Source: Streptomyces adelaidensis (GTDB lineage Bacteria > Actinomycetota > Actinomycetes > Streptomycetales > Streptomycetaceae). From it: a stretch of DNA of 64,000 nucleotides. Position 1 is the first letter of the stretch. The number at the start of each line of letters is the position of its first letter. The notes beneath the pieces were generated by a model. The model searched no databases, was not told where the DNA came from, and saw nothing but the letters and a program-made list of their open reading frames with translations. The translations under genes and the position numbers were made by a program. Of this stretch, positions 1 to 7,595 are shown one piece after another. The stretch lies in contig NZ_JAEMUX010000042.1 in the NCBI RefSeq assembly GCF_016598475.1, positions 1 to 64,000 on the forward strand. The letters are read 5' to 3'.

Positions 1-293
1 CCAGGTCGGGGCGATCCAGGCAAACGCCGGGGCCCTGATGCTGCCCCAGGCTCATCACATACCGGTCGGTCACGAGCCCGTTCCCCGGATTCAGCGTGCC
101 GGATGCGTGCTCCAGCCCACCAGACTCCGATGCAAGCCGGGCGCGCACGACTCCCTCGGGGGCGGTCCGAGCCGTGTCGTCCCGGGCACCGGGCGTGCCA
201 CACCGCACGACCACACCCTCATGGCGTCCCTTCTGAACGGGCGAGGACACCTGCACCGCTGTCCCCGCTGCTGAGGGGTGTGGTCCGGCGTGA

Positions 294-518
294 CCCGCTA
301 CGGACTGTCGTCCACGCGCCGTTCGTCTCGGCTCCCTGGACATCGCCGTCGCCCGCCTCGTCCTCGATCGCGGCCTGGACGAAGTACGCACTATTCCTGA
401 CTTCTTCTGGATCGGCCCGGCGTACAAGGAATTCACGGGCCGGGCACAGGTGAATCGGGCGGCATGGTGCTGTGTCTGTGATCACTCCGGATCGCCGTTT
501 ACATGTTCCGCCACCTGA
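294..518 (+). pseudogene. Probable 3' remnant of an unrecognised gene
   Basis: This frame opens after a TGA at 291 and closes at a TGA at 516-518. From about 320 it reads like genuine Streptomyces coding sequence: nearly every codon ends in G or C, and the peptide is natural-looking, with a stretch around IPDFFWIGPAYKEF. No start codon with a ribosome binding site precedes it, and codon quality decays after about 455. I do not recognise the family. It is best read as the tail of a gene destroyed at the edge of the biosynthetic cluster. The alternative is a chance open frame, which the GC3 pattern argues against. I see no gene in bases 1-293. Confidence 0.35.
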
Positions 519-572
519 ATACTAATACGTTTACAAGAGCGAACGTTGTTCGAGGACCAGAACGGGGGCAGC
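519..572 (+). promoter_or_regulatory. AT-richer leader upstream of the SARP gene
   Basis: The stretch just before the regulator is clearly lower in GC than its surroundings (for example AATACTAATACGTTTACAAG). It contains a short perfect inverted repeat, CGAAC-GTT-GTTCG, at 540-552. This is the expected place for the regulator's promoter and operator. A TTG at 546 inside the repeat could also start the reading frame, but it has no ribosome binding site. Confidence 0.35.
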
Positions 573-1370
573 GTGATATTCCGCTTACAGCTGCTGGGAA
601 AACTCACCCTCAGCTACGACGGTGAAATCATCGACATCCCGGGGCGTCAGCTTCAGGTGCTGCTGGCACTGCTGGCGATCAACGCCAACCGGCCGGTGTC
701 CAAGGGGTGGCTGACCGGCGAGATCTGGGACAACGCATGCGACGTCAGATCCAACGCACTGCACGCGCTCGTGTTCCGGTTGCGCAAGCTCCTCGCCGGT
801 CGGATCAGCGAGGACTTCGCGGCCCGACGGCTCGTCACCTCCAACCGCGGCTACCAACTCTGCCTGGAGGAGGGAGAACTGGACATCACCACGTTCGAGA
901 CGCTGGTGAGCCGGGCGCAGCGCGACAAGGCCGTCGACCCCGTCCTCGCGCTGGCCCACGCACACGCCGCCCTGGACCTGTGGCACTCCCCGGCGCTGGA
1001 GGACCTGCGGGCCGGGGAGTGCCTGAGCGGGGTCGCGGCCCGGTTGGAGGAGCAGCACCTGTGGGCCCGTGAACTCCAGGTCGACCTGGCCATCGAAGCC
1101 GGGCGTTACGCGTCCGTCCGGGGCGTGCTGCGGGAGCTGACGCTGCGGTATCCGTTCAACGAGCGCTTCTCCGAGTGGTACATGCTCGCGCTGTACCACT
1201 CGGGCCGGCAGACCGAGGCACTGGGCGAGTTCCGCCGTATCAGCCGGGCGCTCCGCAGCGAGCTGGGCCTCGAACCGTGCCCGCCCCTCAGGGAGTTGCA
1301 ACAGGCGGTGCTGCGGCACTCGGTGCCGGTCGCGTACCAGGGCTCGCTGGTGGAGGGTGGCACGGCTTGA
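573..1370 (+). CDS. SARP-family transcriptional activator (pathway-specific regulator)
   Basis: The 265-residue protein has the two-domain SARP layout. An OmpR-type winged helix (about residues 1-90, FRLQLLGKLTLSYDGE at the start) is followed by a bacterial transcriptional activator domain (about 95-245, ending in the usual LGLEP-PPLRELQQAVL helix). SARPs such as ActII-4 and RedD recruit RNA polymerase to promoters of antibiotic clusters, so this is the likely activator of the flanking operons. I chose GTG 573 because GGGGG sits 5 bases upstream and the frame then begins exactly like family members; TTG 546 is the longer option. Codon 5 is TTA (585-587), the rare leucine codon read by the bldA tRNA, which would tie expression to development. 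The stop codon abuts the convergent P450 stop. Confidence 0.9.
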   Translation: MIFRLQLLGKLTLSYDGEIIDIPGRQLQVLLALLAINANRPVSKGWLTGEIWDNACDVRSNALHALVFRLRKLLAGRISEDFAARRLVTSNRGYQLCLEEGELDITTFETLVSRAQRDKAVDPVLALAHAHAALDLWHSPALEDLRAGECLSGVAARLEEQHLWARELQVDLAIEAGRYASVRGVLRELTLRYPFNERFSEWYMLALYHSGRQTEALGEFRRISRALRSELGLEPCPPLRELQQAVLRHSVPVAYQGSLVEGGTA

Positions 1371-2564
1371 TCAGGTCGTGTCGAGCGACAGCGGCAGCTC
1401 CTGGCATCTGCGGAACGTGACACCGCGGACGGGCGGCAGCTCGACCTCGGTGCACCGGATGCGGGAGGACGCGCCCAGCAGCGCCTCCAGCGCGATCTCC
1501 ACCTCGGCGGTGGCGAGCCGGCTGCCTGGGCAGCTGTGCCGCCCCCGTCCGAAGGAGAGACCGGCCCGCTCGGGGCGCCGGGGCACAAAGGCGTCCGGAT
1601 CGGCGAAGACCTCCGGATCCCGGTTCGCCGCAGCGAAGTTGACCTGTACGGCGGCCCCTCGAGGGATCGGGACCGAACCGAGTTCGGTGTCCCGGACGGC
1701 GTAACGCAGCGTGAAGTGCAGCGGAGGTTCCCAGCGCAGCACCTCGCGCACGAAGTCGGCGACCGGGAGCGTCCCGGCCCGCAGGGCCGCCTCCTGCTCG
1801 GGAAACCGCAGCAGGCACAGCAGGGCGTTGGACAGCGTGCACACCGTCGTTTCCGTGCCGGCCGCCAGCAGCAGTGCGACGGTGCGGACAACCTCGTCCT
1901 CGCCGATCCCTTCCGGGGCTCGCGGGGTCGTACGGCCGAGCAGTCCGCCACGCGCCGGGCAGCCGCGGGCGGTGCGCACCTCCCGTACGTGGGCCTCCAG
2001 TTCCTCACGTGCGGCGAAGGCCGTGCTCAGCGGGGCGTCGACCCGGTCCAGATAGGCGATCACCGGCCGCATGAGCCTCGCCAGCCGGGCCCGGTCGGCC
2101 TGGTCGAGGCCGACCAGTTCGACCGCGACACGGAAGGGCAGTTCCATGGCGTAGTCGGCGACGAAGTCGGCCTGGCCCCGGCGGGCCAGGCCGGTCGCCA
2201 GGTCCTCCGCGACGGGACGGACCACGTGCTCGATCAGGTCCCGCACCCGGCGGCCGGTGAGGTCCTGGTTGACGAACGGGCGCAGCCGCGTGTGGTCCTC
2301 GCCGTCGCTGTCCACGAGCGTGGGACCCAGCACCTGCCGGCTGCGCCGGAAGAGATTCTCCACCGTGAAGTCCGGGCCCCTGAGCACCTCGTCGACCAAG
2401 GCGTGCGAGTGGACGAAGAAGCAGCGGCCCGGCTCGGACCAGCTCACCGGCCGATGGGCGCGGAACCAGTCGTAGTACTTCCAGGGGTCCTGCCGGTAGG
2501 CGGCCGGATCGAACTGCTCGGGCCCCGGCGGCCTGGGAGCACTGACCGCGGTCGCTCCCATCAC
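1371..2564 (-). CDS. Cytochrome P450 monooxygenase
   Basis: A 397-residue soluble bacterial P450. Visible hallmarks are the I-helix AGTETT (235-240), the K-helix E274-x-x-R277 pair, and the heme loop FGRGRHSCPGSRL with the thiolate ligand Cys345. It would hydroxylate or otherwise oxidise a cluster intermediate, perhaps one carried on a protein; the substrate cannot be read from sequence. It is the last gene of the leftward operon. The start is GTG 2564 or ATG 2561, both overlapping the RraA-like stop codon, so it is translationally coupled. No dedicated ferredoxin or reductase gene is nearby, so redox partners must come from elsewhere. Confidence 0.93.
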   Translation of the reverse strand: MMGATAVSAPRPPGPEQFDPAAYRQDPWKYYDWFRAHRPVSWSEPGRCFFVHSHALVDEVLRGPDFTVENLFRRSRQVLGPTLVDSDGEDHTRLRPFVNQDLTGRRVRDLIEHVVRPVAEDLATGLARRGQADFVADYAMELPFRVAVELVGLDQADRARLARLMRPVIAYLDRVDAPLSTAFAAREELEAHVREVRTARGCPARGGLLGRTTPRAPEGIGEDEVVRTVALLLAAGTETTVCTLSNALLCLLRFPEQEAALRAGTLPVADFVREVLRWEPPLHFTLRYAVRDTELGSVPIPRGAAVQVNFAAANRDPEVFADPDAFVPRRPERAGLSFGRGRHSCPGSRLATAEVEIALEALLGASSRIRCTEVELPPVRGVTFRRCQELPLSLDTT

Positions 2565-3271
2565 ACGTCCATTTTCAGCGGGCCGCGGCCGGCCAGATAG
2601 TCGTGCAGCCCGCAGGCCTCGCTGAGCCGGATCCCGCCGCGTACCGCGTCGCGCAGCTTCTCCTCCTGGCTGCGCAGCAGCCGGGCCGCGTTGAGGACCG
2701 GCGACACGCGGTCGGCGCGTACGGCCACCACGGCGTCGTCGTCACCGAACAGCCAGTCCCCGGGGGAGAGTTCCAGCGGGCGCGGGCCGTCCGCGCCGAC
2801 GACCGGCACGGTGACGCTCATCGGCAGCTCGGCGGCGGGCACCTGTGCCGTCTTCGCCGAGATGATGTTGACCTCGGTCGAGAACACGGGGAGCCCCAGC
2901 TCCGCGATGAACCCCAGGTCGCGTACCGCCCCGTGGACGACCAGCCCGCCGAGCCCCTGGGCCACCGCGGCTGTGCTCAGCACATCTCCGGCGAGGGCCT
3001 CGGAGTACTCCGCGGTATTGGTGGCCAGCAGCACGTCCCCCGGCGCGGCGGCGTCGAGGGCTTGAAGGACGGGCAGCATGTCGTTGGCCGTGGCGACCGG
3101 GTAGACCGGGCCGGCCAGGTGCAGGCCGGGAGTCCGGCTGACCAGGGGCCAGGCGAGCACCTCGACGTAGTCGGGCGCGGCGTCCCGCAGCTGGGCGCAG
3201 CCCAGCTCGCGGAAGGTCTCACGGATGCGTGCGACGCGGGAGTCGGCCGGGGGTGCGGTGGTGGACGTCAT
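2561..3271 (-). CDS. RraA-like / HMG-CHA aldolase family protein
   Basis: The 236-residue product has the signature of the RraA/DlpA/4-hydroxy-4-methyl-2-oxoglutarate aldolase superfamily: GGLVVHGAVRDLGFIAELG with the Arg-Asp pair, then GDWLFGDDDAVVAV. Catalytic members use a divalent metal bound near that Asp to cleave or decarboxylate 2-oxo acids. Others only bind proteins, as RraA does with RNase E. Inside a biosynthetic operon an aldol, retro-aldol or oxaloacetate-decarboxylase type role is the more likely reading, but this is inference. The start ATG overlaps the preceding carrier-protein stop by 4 bases, and its own end overlaps the P450 start. Confidence 0.8.
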   Translation of the reverse strand: MTSTTAPPADSRVARIRETFRELGCAQLRDAAPDYVEVLAWPLVSRTPGLHLAGPVYPVATANDMLPVLQALDAAAPGDVLLATNTAEYSEALAGDVLSTAAVAQGLGGLVVHGAVRDLGFIAELGLPVFSTEVNIISAKTAQVPAAELPMSVTVPVVGADGPRPLELSPGDWLFGDDDAVVAVRADRVSPVLNAARLLRSQEEKLRDAVRGGIRLSEACGLHDYLAGRGPLKMDV

Positions 3272-3522
3272 GCTGCCTCTTTGGCGAAGTAGGAGTCGTA
3301 GATGCGTTCCATGGTGTGGAAGTTGCGCAGTGAGTCGGCGGTCAGCGTGATCTCCTGACCGGTCAGCTCCTCCAGGTGGATCAGCAGTTCCACCATGGCG
3401 AAGGAGTCGAGATGGCCGAGGTCCCAGAGGTTGTCGTCGGGCGCGGGGTCGGGGAATTCACGAGGGGCCCGGATGGTCCTCAGGATGCCGCTGAACGTTC
3501 GGTAGAAATCCTGGCGTTCCAC
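3268..3522 (-). CDS. Acyl/peptidyl carrier protein 1
   Basis: An 84-residue stand-alone carrier protein. Ser40 in LGHLDSFAMVELLIHLEE is the predicted phosphopantetheine attachment site, placed at the start of helix 2 as usual. The first position after LG is His-Leu rather than the common single residue. The start is GTG 3522, with GAGGAG formed by the end of the aminotransferase gene as ribosome binding site. It lies between the aminotransferase and the RraA-like gene, and is the natural partner of the adenylating enzyme encoded two genes upstream (4743-6389). Confidence 0.9.
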   Translation of the reverse strand: MERQDFYRTFSGILRTIRAPREFPDPAPDDNLWDLGHLDSFAMVELLIHLEELTGQEITLTADSLRNFHTMERIYDSYFAKEAA

Positions 3523-3528
3523 GATGTG

Positions 3529-4746
3529 TCACTCCTCGTCCGTTTGGTCGTCGTGGGTGTCACCGAGCGATTCCAGGGCCTCGGTGAGCAGGTCCAGTGC
3601 CGAGGCGAGCTGCTCCGGCGGAATGGTCAGGGGTGGTGCCACCCGGATTCGCCGGCCGTCGTGGCCGCCGGTGAACACCAGGACGCCGCGCTCGACGCAG
3701 CGGTGCACCAGTTCGCCCGCCCGGTCATGGCCGAAGGACAGGGTCGGCCCGGTCAGATGGACGTCCCGCGTTCCATACAGGCCGGAGGTCTGCTTGGCGT
3801 ACTTCTCCAGCGCCGTCGCGACGCCGTCGGTGAGTTGGGCCACCGGGGTCCGGTCCAGCCAGCGGCTCACCGCGGCGGCGGCCCGGTAGGCGGGCACCGA
3901 GGTCTGGAAGGTGTGGGCCAGTGCGAGGTCCTGCCCCACCGCCCGGTCGAACGCCTTGGGGTACACGACGGCCGACAGCGCCGCGAGCCCGTTGGTGAGG
4001 GACTTGCTGAAGAGATGGATGTCCGGCTCCAGGCCCGCCGCTCGGGACGGGCTGAGGGCGCCGTGCCGGTGGAAGCCCGCCTGGATCTCGTCGGCGATCA
4101 CCACAACGCCCTGGGCCCGGGCGGCCCTGACGAGCCGCTCCAGCCACACCGGGTCCACCGGGACGTATCCGCCTGCTCCCTGGACCGGTTCGAACAGCAG
4201 GCAGGAGATGCCGTCCAGGTCGGGGACCGGCCCGCCGGGGGCGACGCGCTCGATCCAGCGGTCCGTCTCGGTGACCCAGGGCGTGTTGTGGAGAGCGAGC
4301 TGCCGGTGTGTGCTGGTGGCGGCGAGGGTGTCCACGCCCAGTCCGTGGAAGGCGCCGTCGAGGACGAGGATCCGGCCCTGCCGTACCCGCTGAGCCAGGG
4401 CGAGGGCGCTCGCCACCGCGAAACTGCCGCCGACCTGGTAGAGAACGTGGTGGTCGGGGGTGCCGAGCCGGTCGGTCAGCCAGGCGGCGACCTCGTACGC
4501 CTCCTCGGGATAGACCCCGCTGACGAGGTCGGCGTCGAGCCCCTGATGGGCCGTGATGTCCGGGTTGAGATGCCCGAAGTTCACCGCCCCGTAGGAGCTG
4601 GTCAGGTCCGTGTACCGGCGTGTGGTGCCGTCGTCGTCGAGCAGGAGGGTGGCGTTGCGGGCTTCCCGGACGATCAGCCGCCGGCCGAGAACGCGTGATT
4701 CGTCGAGGGGGCTGATGTGGCCGGCCAGGACACGGGAGCGACTCAA
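3529..4746 (-). CDS. Class-III PLP-dependent aminotransferase-like protein
   Basis: A 405-residue fold-type-I PLP enzyme of the class-III aminotransferase family. The PLP lysine is Lys248 in HLFSKSLTNG, the phosphate/ring-binding aspartate is in VIADEIQAGFHRHG (about 216-229), and FEPVQGAGGYVP (about 185-196) is typical. The usual N-S/G-G-S/T-E-A-V-E stretch is altered here to VGGSFAVASAL (105-115), so the substrate or even the reaction (transaminase, aminomutase or racemase) is uncertain. The start is TTG 4746: AAGGAGA lies 5 bases upstream and it overlaps the ligase stop (TTGA). Longer readings from upstream GTG codons run through the ligase gene in another frame and are not credible. It may supply or process an amino group on a carrier-bound oxo-acid. 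Confidence 0.85.
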   Translation of the reverse strand: MSRSRVLAGHISPLDESRVLGRRLIVREARNATLLLDDDGTTRRYTDLTSSYGAVNFGHLNPDITAHQGLDADLVSGVYPEEAYEVAAWLTDRLGTPDHHVLYQVGGSFAVASALALAQRVRQGRILVLDGAFHGLGVDTLAATSTHRQLALHNTPWVTETDRWIERVAPGGPVPDLDGISCLLFEPVQGAGGYVPVDPVWLERLVRAARAQGVVVIADEIQAGFHRHGALSPSRAAGLEPDIHLFSKSLTNGLAALSAVVYPKAFDRAVGQDLALAHTFQTSVPAYRAAAAVSRWLDRTPVAQLTDGVATALEKYAKQTSGLYGTRDVHLTGPTLSFGHDRAGELVHRCVERGVLVFTGGHDGRRIRVAPPLTIPPEQLASALDLLTEALESLGDTHDDQTDEE

Positions 4747-6389
4747 CTGGTCTCCTTGGTGGTTGCCGGGAGCAGGGCCAGCCGCTTGCGGTCGACCTTG
4801 CCGTTGGCGGTGACGGGCAGGGAGGCGGTCGTGCGGATCTCGCCCGGGACCATGTACGACGGCAGCACGTCGGCACACCACCGGCGCAGTTCGGCCGGGT
4901 CGGGCCCGATCGTGCCGGGCACCGGTACGACCACCGCGCGCAGTTCCCGGAGTCCGGCCTCGCCCTGGACGGTGAGGGCCGCCTCGCTGATTCCCGGGTG
5001 GGCCGCGAGCCGGTGTTCCACCTCCTCCAGCTCCACCCGGTTGCCCCGGATCTTGACCTGGAGGTCGGCGCGTCCCCGGTAGCGCAGGAGCCCGTCCTCC
5101 CCGGTCTCGGCGAGGTCGCGGGAACGGAACACCAGCTCTCCGTCGTTCGGGCGCAGCGGATTGGGCACCAGGGCGGCCCTCGTCGCGACGGGGTCCCGCC
5201 AGTAGCCCGAGAACAGGTTGTCCGCCCGCAGGTACAGCTCGCCCACCTGACCCGGCCGGGTGACCGGCCGGCCGCTGTCGTCGACGAGCAGCAGCTGTGC
5301 TCCCGGGTGGCCCCAGGAGAAGGGCAGGGAGGCCAGGTCGTCAGGGAGCGGTGTCGGCAGGTCGTGGAACGAGCACGCCACCGACTCCGAGTGGCCGAAG
5401 CAGTTGATGACGCGCAGTCCCGGTACGGCCTCGGTCAGGCGGCGTAGTTGCTCCACGGGAAACGCCTCACCCGCGAAAAGCACGGTCCGCAGGCGGGTGG
5501 CGCGGGACAGTTCGCCGGGTGTGTGCCGCAGGACCGCGGACCAGATCGACGGGACGCCGTTCATCTGGGTCACCCCGTGCCGGCCCATGTGGTCGAGCAT
5601 GCGGCGGGGCTGTTGGTAGAGGTACCGGGGGACCAGTACGACGGTGGTGCCCGAGCCGAGGGCCAGCCCGTAGTCGAGCAGCGAGAAGTCGAACTGGAGG
5701 GGGGAGATGCTGCCGACCCGCGCCTGCGGCCCGAGTGCGCAGTGCGCGACGAGCGCCCGCCAGAAGGCGAGTACCGCACGGTGGCTCATCATGATGCCCT
5801 TGGGTTCGCCCGTGGTGCCCGAGGTGAAGATGAGGTAGGCGAGGTCCCGCCCGATCGTGGCGAACCGGACGCCGGAGCCGTCCGGAGCGCGGAGCTTCGC
5901 AGGCAGCCGTAGGCCGTCGGGGGTCAGGGTGGCGTGGGGCACCTGGTCGGCCGGCGACGAGGTGGTCGTGTCGGCCGGCGATGTGGTCGTGTCGGCCGGT
6001 TCGTCGGCCCGGATCAGCAGGACGGCGTCGGTGCGCGCGGTGATGGCGGTGAGCCGGGACGGGGGGCAGTCGGGGGCCAGGGGGACGAACACCGCGCCGG
6101 TGAGCGAGCACGCGCACAGCAGGGCCAGCGCTTCCGGGGAGGGATCGAGCTGGAGCACGATCCGGTCGCCGTTGCCGACGCCCCAGTCGAGCAGTTGGTC
6201 CGCGTACACGTGGGCCAGTGCGGCGAGTTGGGCGTAGGTGAGGGTCGACCGTTCGCCGACGACCGCCGGGTGGTCGGGGCGGTCGGCGGCGTGGCGCAGC
6301 AGGAAGTGGTGGAGCAGGGTGTCGTCCGCTGCCGTGCCGGGCTGTGCACGGGAGGGCGGCGAACCGGGAGCCGGCGGGCCCGAGTTCAT
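4743..6389 (-). CDS. Stand-alone adenylation enzyme (NRPS A-domain type)
   Basis: A 548-residue member of the acyl/aminoacyl-AMP ligase superfamily. Core motifs in order are the P-loop LIFTSGTTGEPKGIM (A3), NCFGHSE (A5, where most have a Y-G-P-T-E pattern), YRGRADLQVKIRGNRVELEEVE (A8 hinge) and NGKVDRKRL with the A10 lysine. It activates a carboxylic or amino acid as adenylate and should load carrier protein 1. A short low-complexity insert of repeated ADTTTS units sits near residue 150. ATG 6389 overlaps the KASIII stop by 4 bases; the frame stays open upstream to 7304 but there it is only a shadow of the KASIII gene. VinM-like aminoacyl transfer is another possible role. Confidence 0.9.
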   Translation of the reverse strand: MNSGPPAPGSPPSRAQPGTAADDTLLHHFLLRHAADRPDHPAVVGERSTLTYAQLAALAHVYADQLLDWGVGNGDRIVLQLDPSPEALALLCACSLTGAVFVPLAPDCPPSRLTAITARTDAVLLIRADEPADTTTSPADTTTSSPADQVPHATLTPDGLRLPAKLRAPDGSGVRFATIGRDLAYLIFTSGTTGEPKGIMMSHRAVLAFWRALVAHCALGPQARVGSISPLQFDFSLLDYGLALGSGTTVVLVPRYLYQQPRRMLDHMGRHGVTQMNGVPSIWSAVLRHTPGELSRATRLRTVLFAGEAFPVEQLRRLTEAVPGLRVINCFGHSESVACSFHDLPTPLPDDLASLPFSWGHPGAQLLLVDDSGRPVTRPGQVGELYLRADNLFSGYWRDPVATRAALVPNPLRPNDGELVFRSRDLAETGEDGLLRYRGRADLQVKIRGNRVELEEVEHRLAAHPGISEAALTVQGEAGLRELRAVVVPVPGTIGPDPAELRRWCADVLPSYMVPGEIRTTASLPVTANGKVDRKRLALLPATTKETS

Positions 6390-7321
6390 GCTGCGGCCTC
6401 CAGGACGGTGGCCCCCCATTGGCTGGGGCCGGCGCCGAGGAGCATCAGGAGTTCTCCGGCGCCGACGGGCTGGTCCCGGAGGGAGTCGACGAGATTGATG
6501 ACGGGGTCCGAGGCCATGGCGTGCCCCAGGCGCGGGATATTGCCGACATGCACCTGCTCGAACTCGAATCCGGAAATTCTGGTGATGCCGCGATTGACCC
6601 GCAGGTTGTAGTTGTTCGACAGCACCCGCGATATCTGGGAAGCGGTCAGGCCGACATTCTTCAGGGCGAGCGTGGAGGTGGCGGAAATTCCTTTCGAGAA
6701 TCCGGCCATGTACCGCATGAAGTTGTCCTGGGGGCGCAGTGCGGCGAGCTGGAGGTCGTTGGTGATCGAGGTGTGCAGGAACCTCAGCGCGACGGACGAC
6801 GGTGACCTCGTGACCAGCAGGCTCGAAGCGGCGTCGCTGTGCACGGAGATGTCGCCCGTGACCAGCCGCGGGCTGCCCGGCTCGCACGTGTCGACGCAGA
6901 CCACGAGGACGTCCTCCGCCTGGCCCGAGTGGATCAGGCCGGTCGCCAGCTGGACGGCGGCGTGCAGGTTCGCGCAGTAGAAGCGGGAGACGCCGAGGAG
7001 GGCGGCGTGGTCCACGCCCAGTCGACGTAGCATGGCGCCGAGTTCGGTGGCGGTGGTGTGGGCCGCGTCCCAGGTGTTGCTGGTGGTGTACAGCACGTGG
7101 CTCACGTGCCCCCGGCGATCCGGGACCGCGGCGAGGGTCCGGGCGGCGGCCTCCTCGGCGAGGGCGACGGACGCCCTCCTGGTCGAGCGGAAGGTCCTCA
7201 GCCCGACCTCGCGCAGATCCTGCCGCAGTTCCGGGGTCAGCGAGGGGAGTTCCTCCAGGGTCAGCTCTTCCTCTCCCAGCTCGTACGCGAATGCGTCGAG
7301 CCACACGGGCGGTGCGGACAT
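6386..7321 (-). CDS. KAS III-like (FabH-fold) condensing or acyl-transfer enzyme
   Basis: A 311-residue thiolase-fold protein. Cys116 in SRFYCANLHAAVQLA is the acyl-accepting nucleophile and the HVGNIPRLGHAMASD stretch matches the loop carrying the FabH asparagine. The FabH catalytic histidine (the H-Q-A-N motif) is replaced: the aligned stretch reads SNNYNLRVN. A His and Asp do appear later, in GHAMASD, which resembles FabH-like acyltransferases such as CerJ more than a decarboxylating synthase. So it may move an acyl group from a carrier protein to an alcohol or amine, rather than form a C-C bond. ATG 7321 is preceded by GGGAGG. It is the first gene of the leftward operon. Confidence 0.82.
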   Translation of the reverse strand: MSAPPVWLDAFAYELGEEELTLEELPSLTPELRQDLREVGLRTFRSTRRASVALAEEAAARTLAAVPDRRGHVSHVLYTTSNTWDAAHTTATELGAMLRRLGVDHAALLGVSRFYCANLHAAVQLATGLIHSGQAEDVLVVCVDTCEPGSPRLVTGDISVHSDAASSLLVTRSPSSVALRFLHTSITNDLQLAALRPQDNFMRYMAGFSKGISATSTLALKNVGLTASQISRVLSNNYNLRVNRGITRISGFEFEQVHVGNIPRLGHAMASDPVINLVDSLRDQPVGAGELLMLLGAGPSQWGATVLEAAA

Positions 7322-7595
7322 GCGGAGACCTCCCTTTCCTGGATGGGTCGAGTAAATCCCCGGTATCCCGGAGCGTCTAGAAGGAATTTGTCCCGAATTG
7401 CCTCGTATCGATCTCTCGATGAGCTGCGTGAACGGGCCGCAGAATACTCGTGTAAGCGTCATGAAAGCGCTTTGGGAGACTATTGAAAGGCGAGCACATT
7501 ATTTTTTTCTGCAACGACCTCCCGGGTTTTCCCGGACTGAATACGGGGGCGCCGGAACGGTTCGGGAACGTGTGTGAGAGGGAGGCTGTGGCCGG
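7322..7595 (+). promoter_or_regulatory. Divergent promoter region of the two biosynthetic operons
   Basis: These 274 bases separate the starts of the leftward (KASIII) and rightward (ligase) operons and hold no gene. The middle is AT-richer than the flanks, with an ATTATTTTTTTCTG run at about 7499-7512 and repeated TCGAT words at 7408-7420. A perfect 10-bp palindrome AAAGCGCTTT lies at 7464-7473. SARPs bind short direct repeats near -35 sites, so this is where the SARP encoded at 573 would be expected to act. I could not find a clean 11-bp-phased heptamer pair by eye. Confidence 0.5.

Noticed and set aside
546..572. Longer SARP start at TTG 546
   Set aside because: It lies inside an inverted repeat with no ribosome binding site; GTG 573 has GGGGG at 5 bases and fits the family N-terminus.
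4743..7304. An 853-residue version of the adenylating enzyme
   Set aside because: The first 305 residues are out-of-frame KASIII sequence; ATG 6389 overlapping the KASIII stop is the sensible start.
7464..7473. LacI operator AAAGCGCTTT in the divergent biosynthetic promoter
   Set aside because: Only 10 bp, no extended arms, and no regulator of that family in the cluster; mentioned in the region entry but not claimed.
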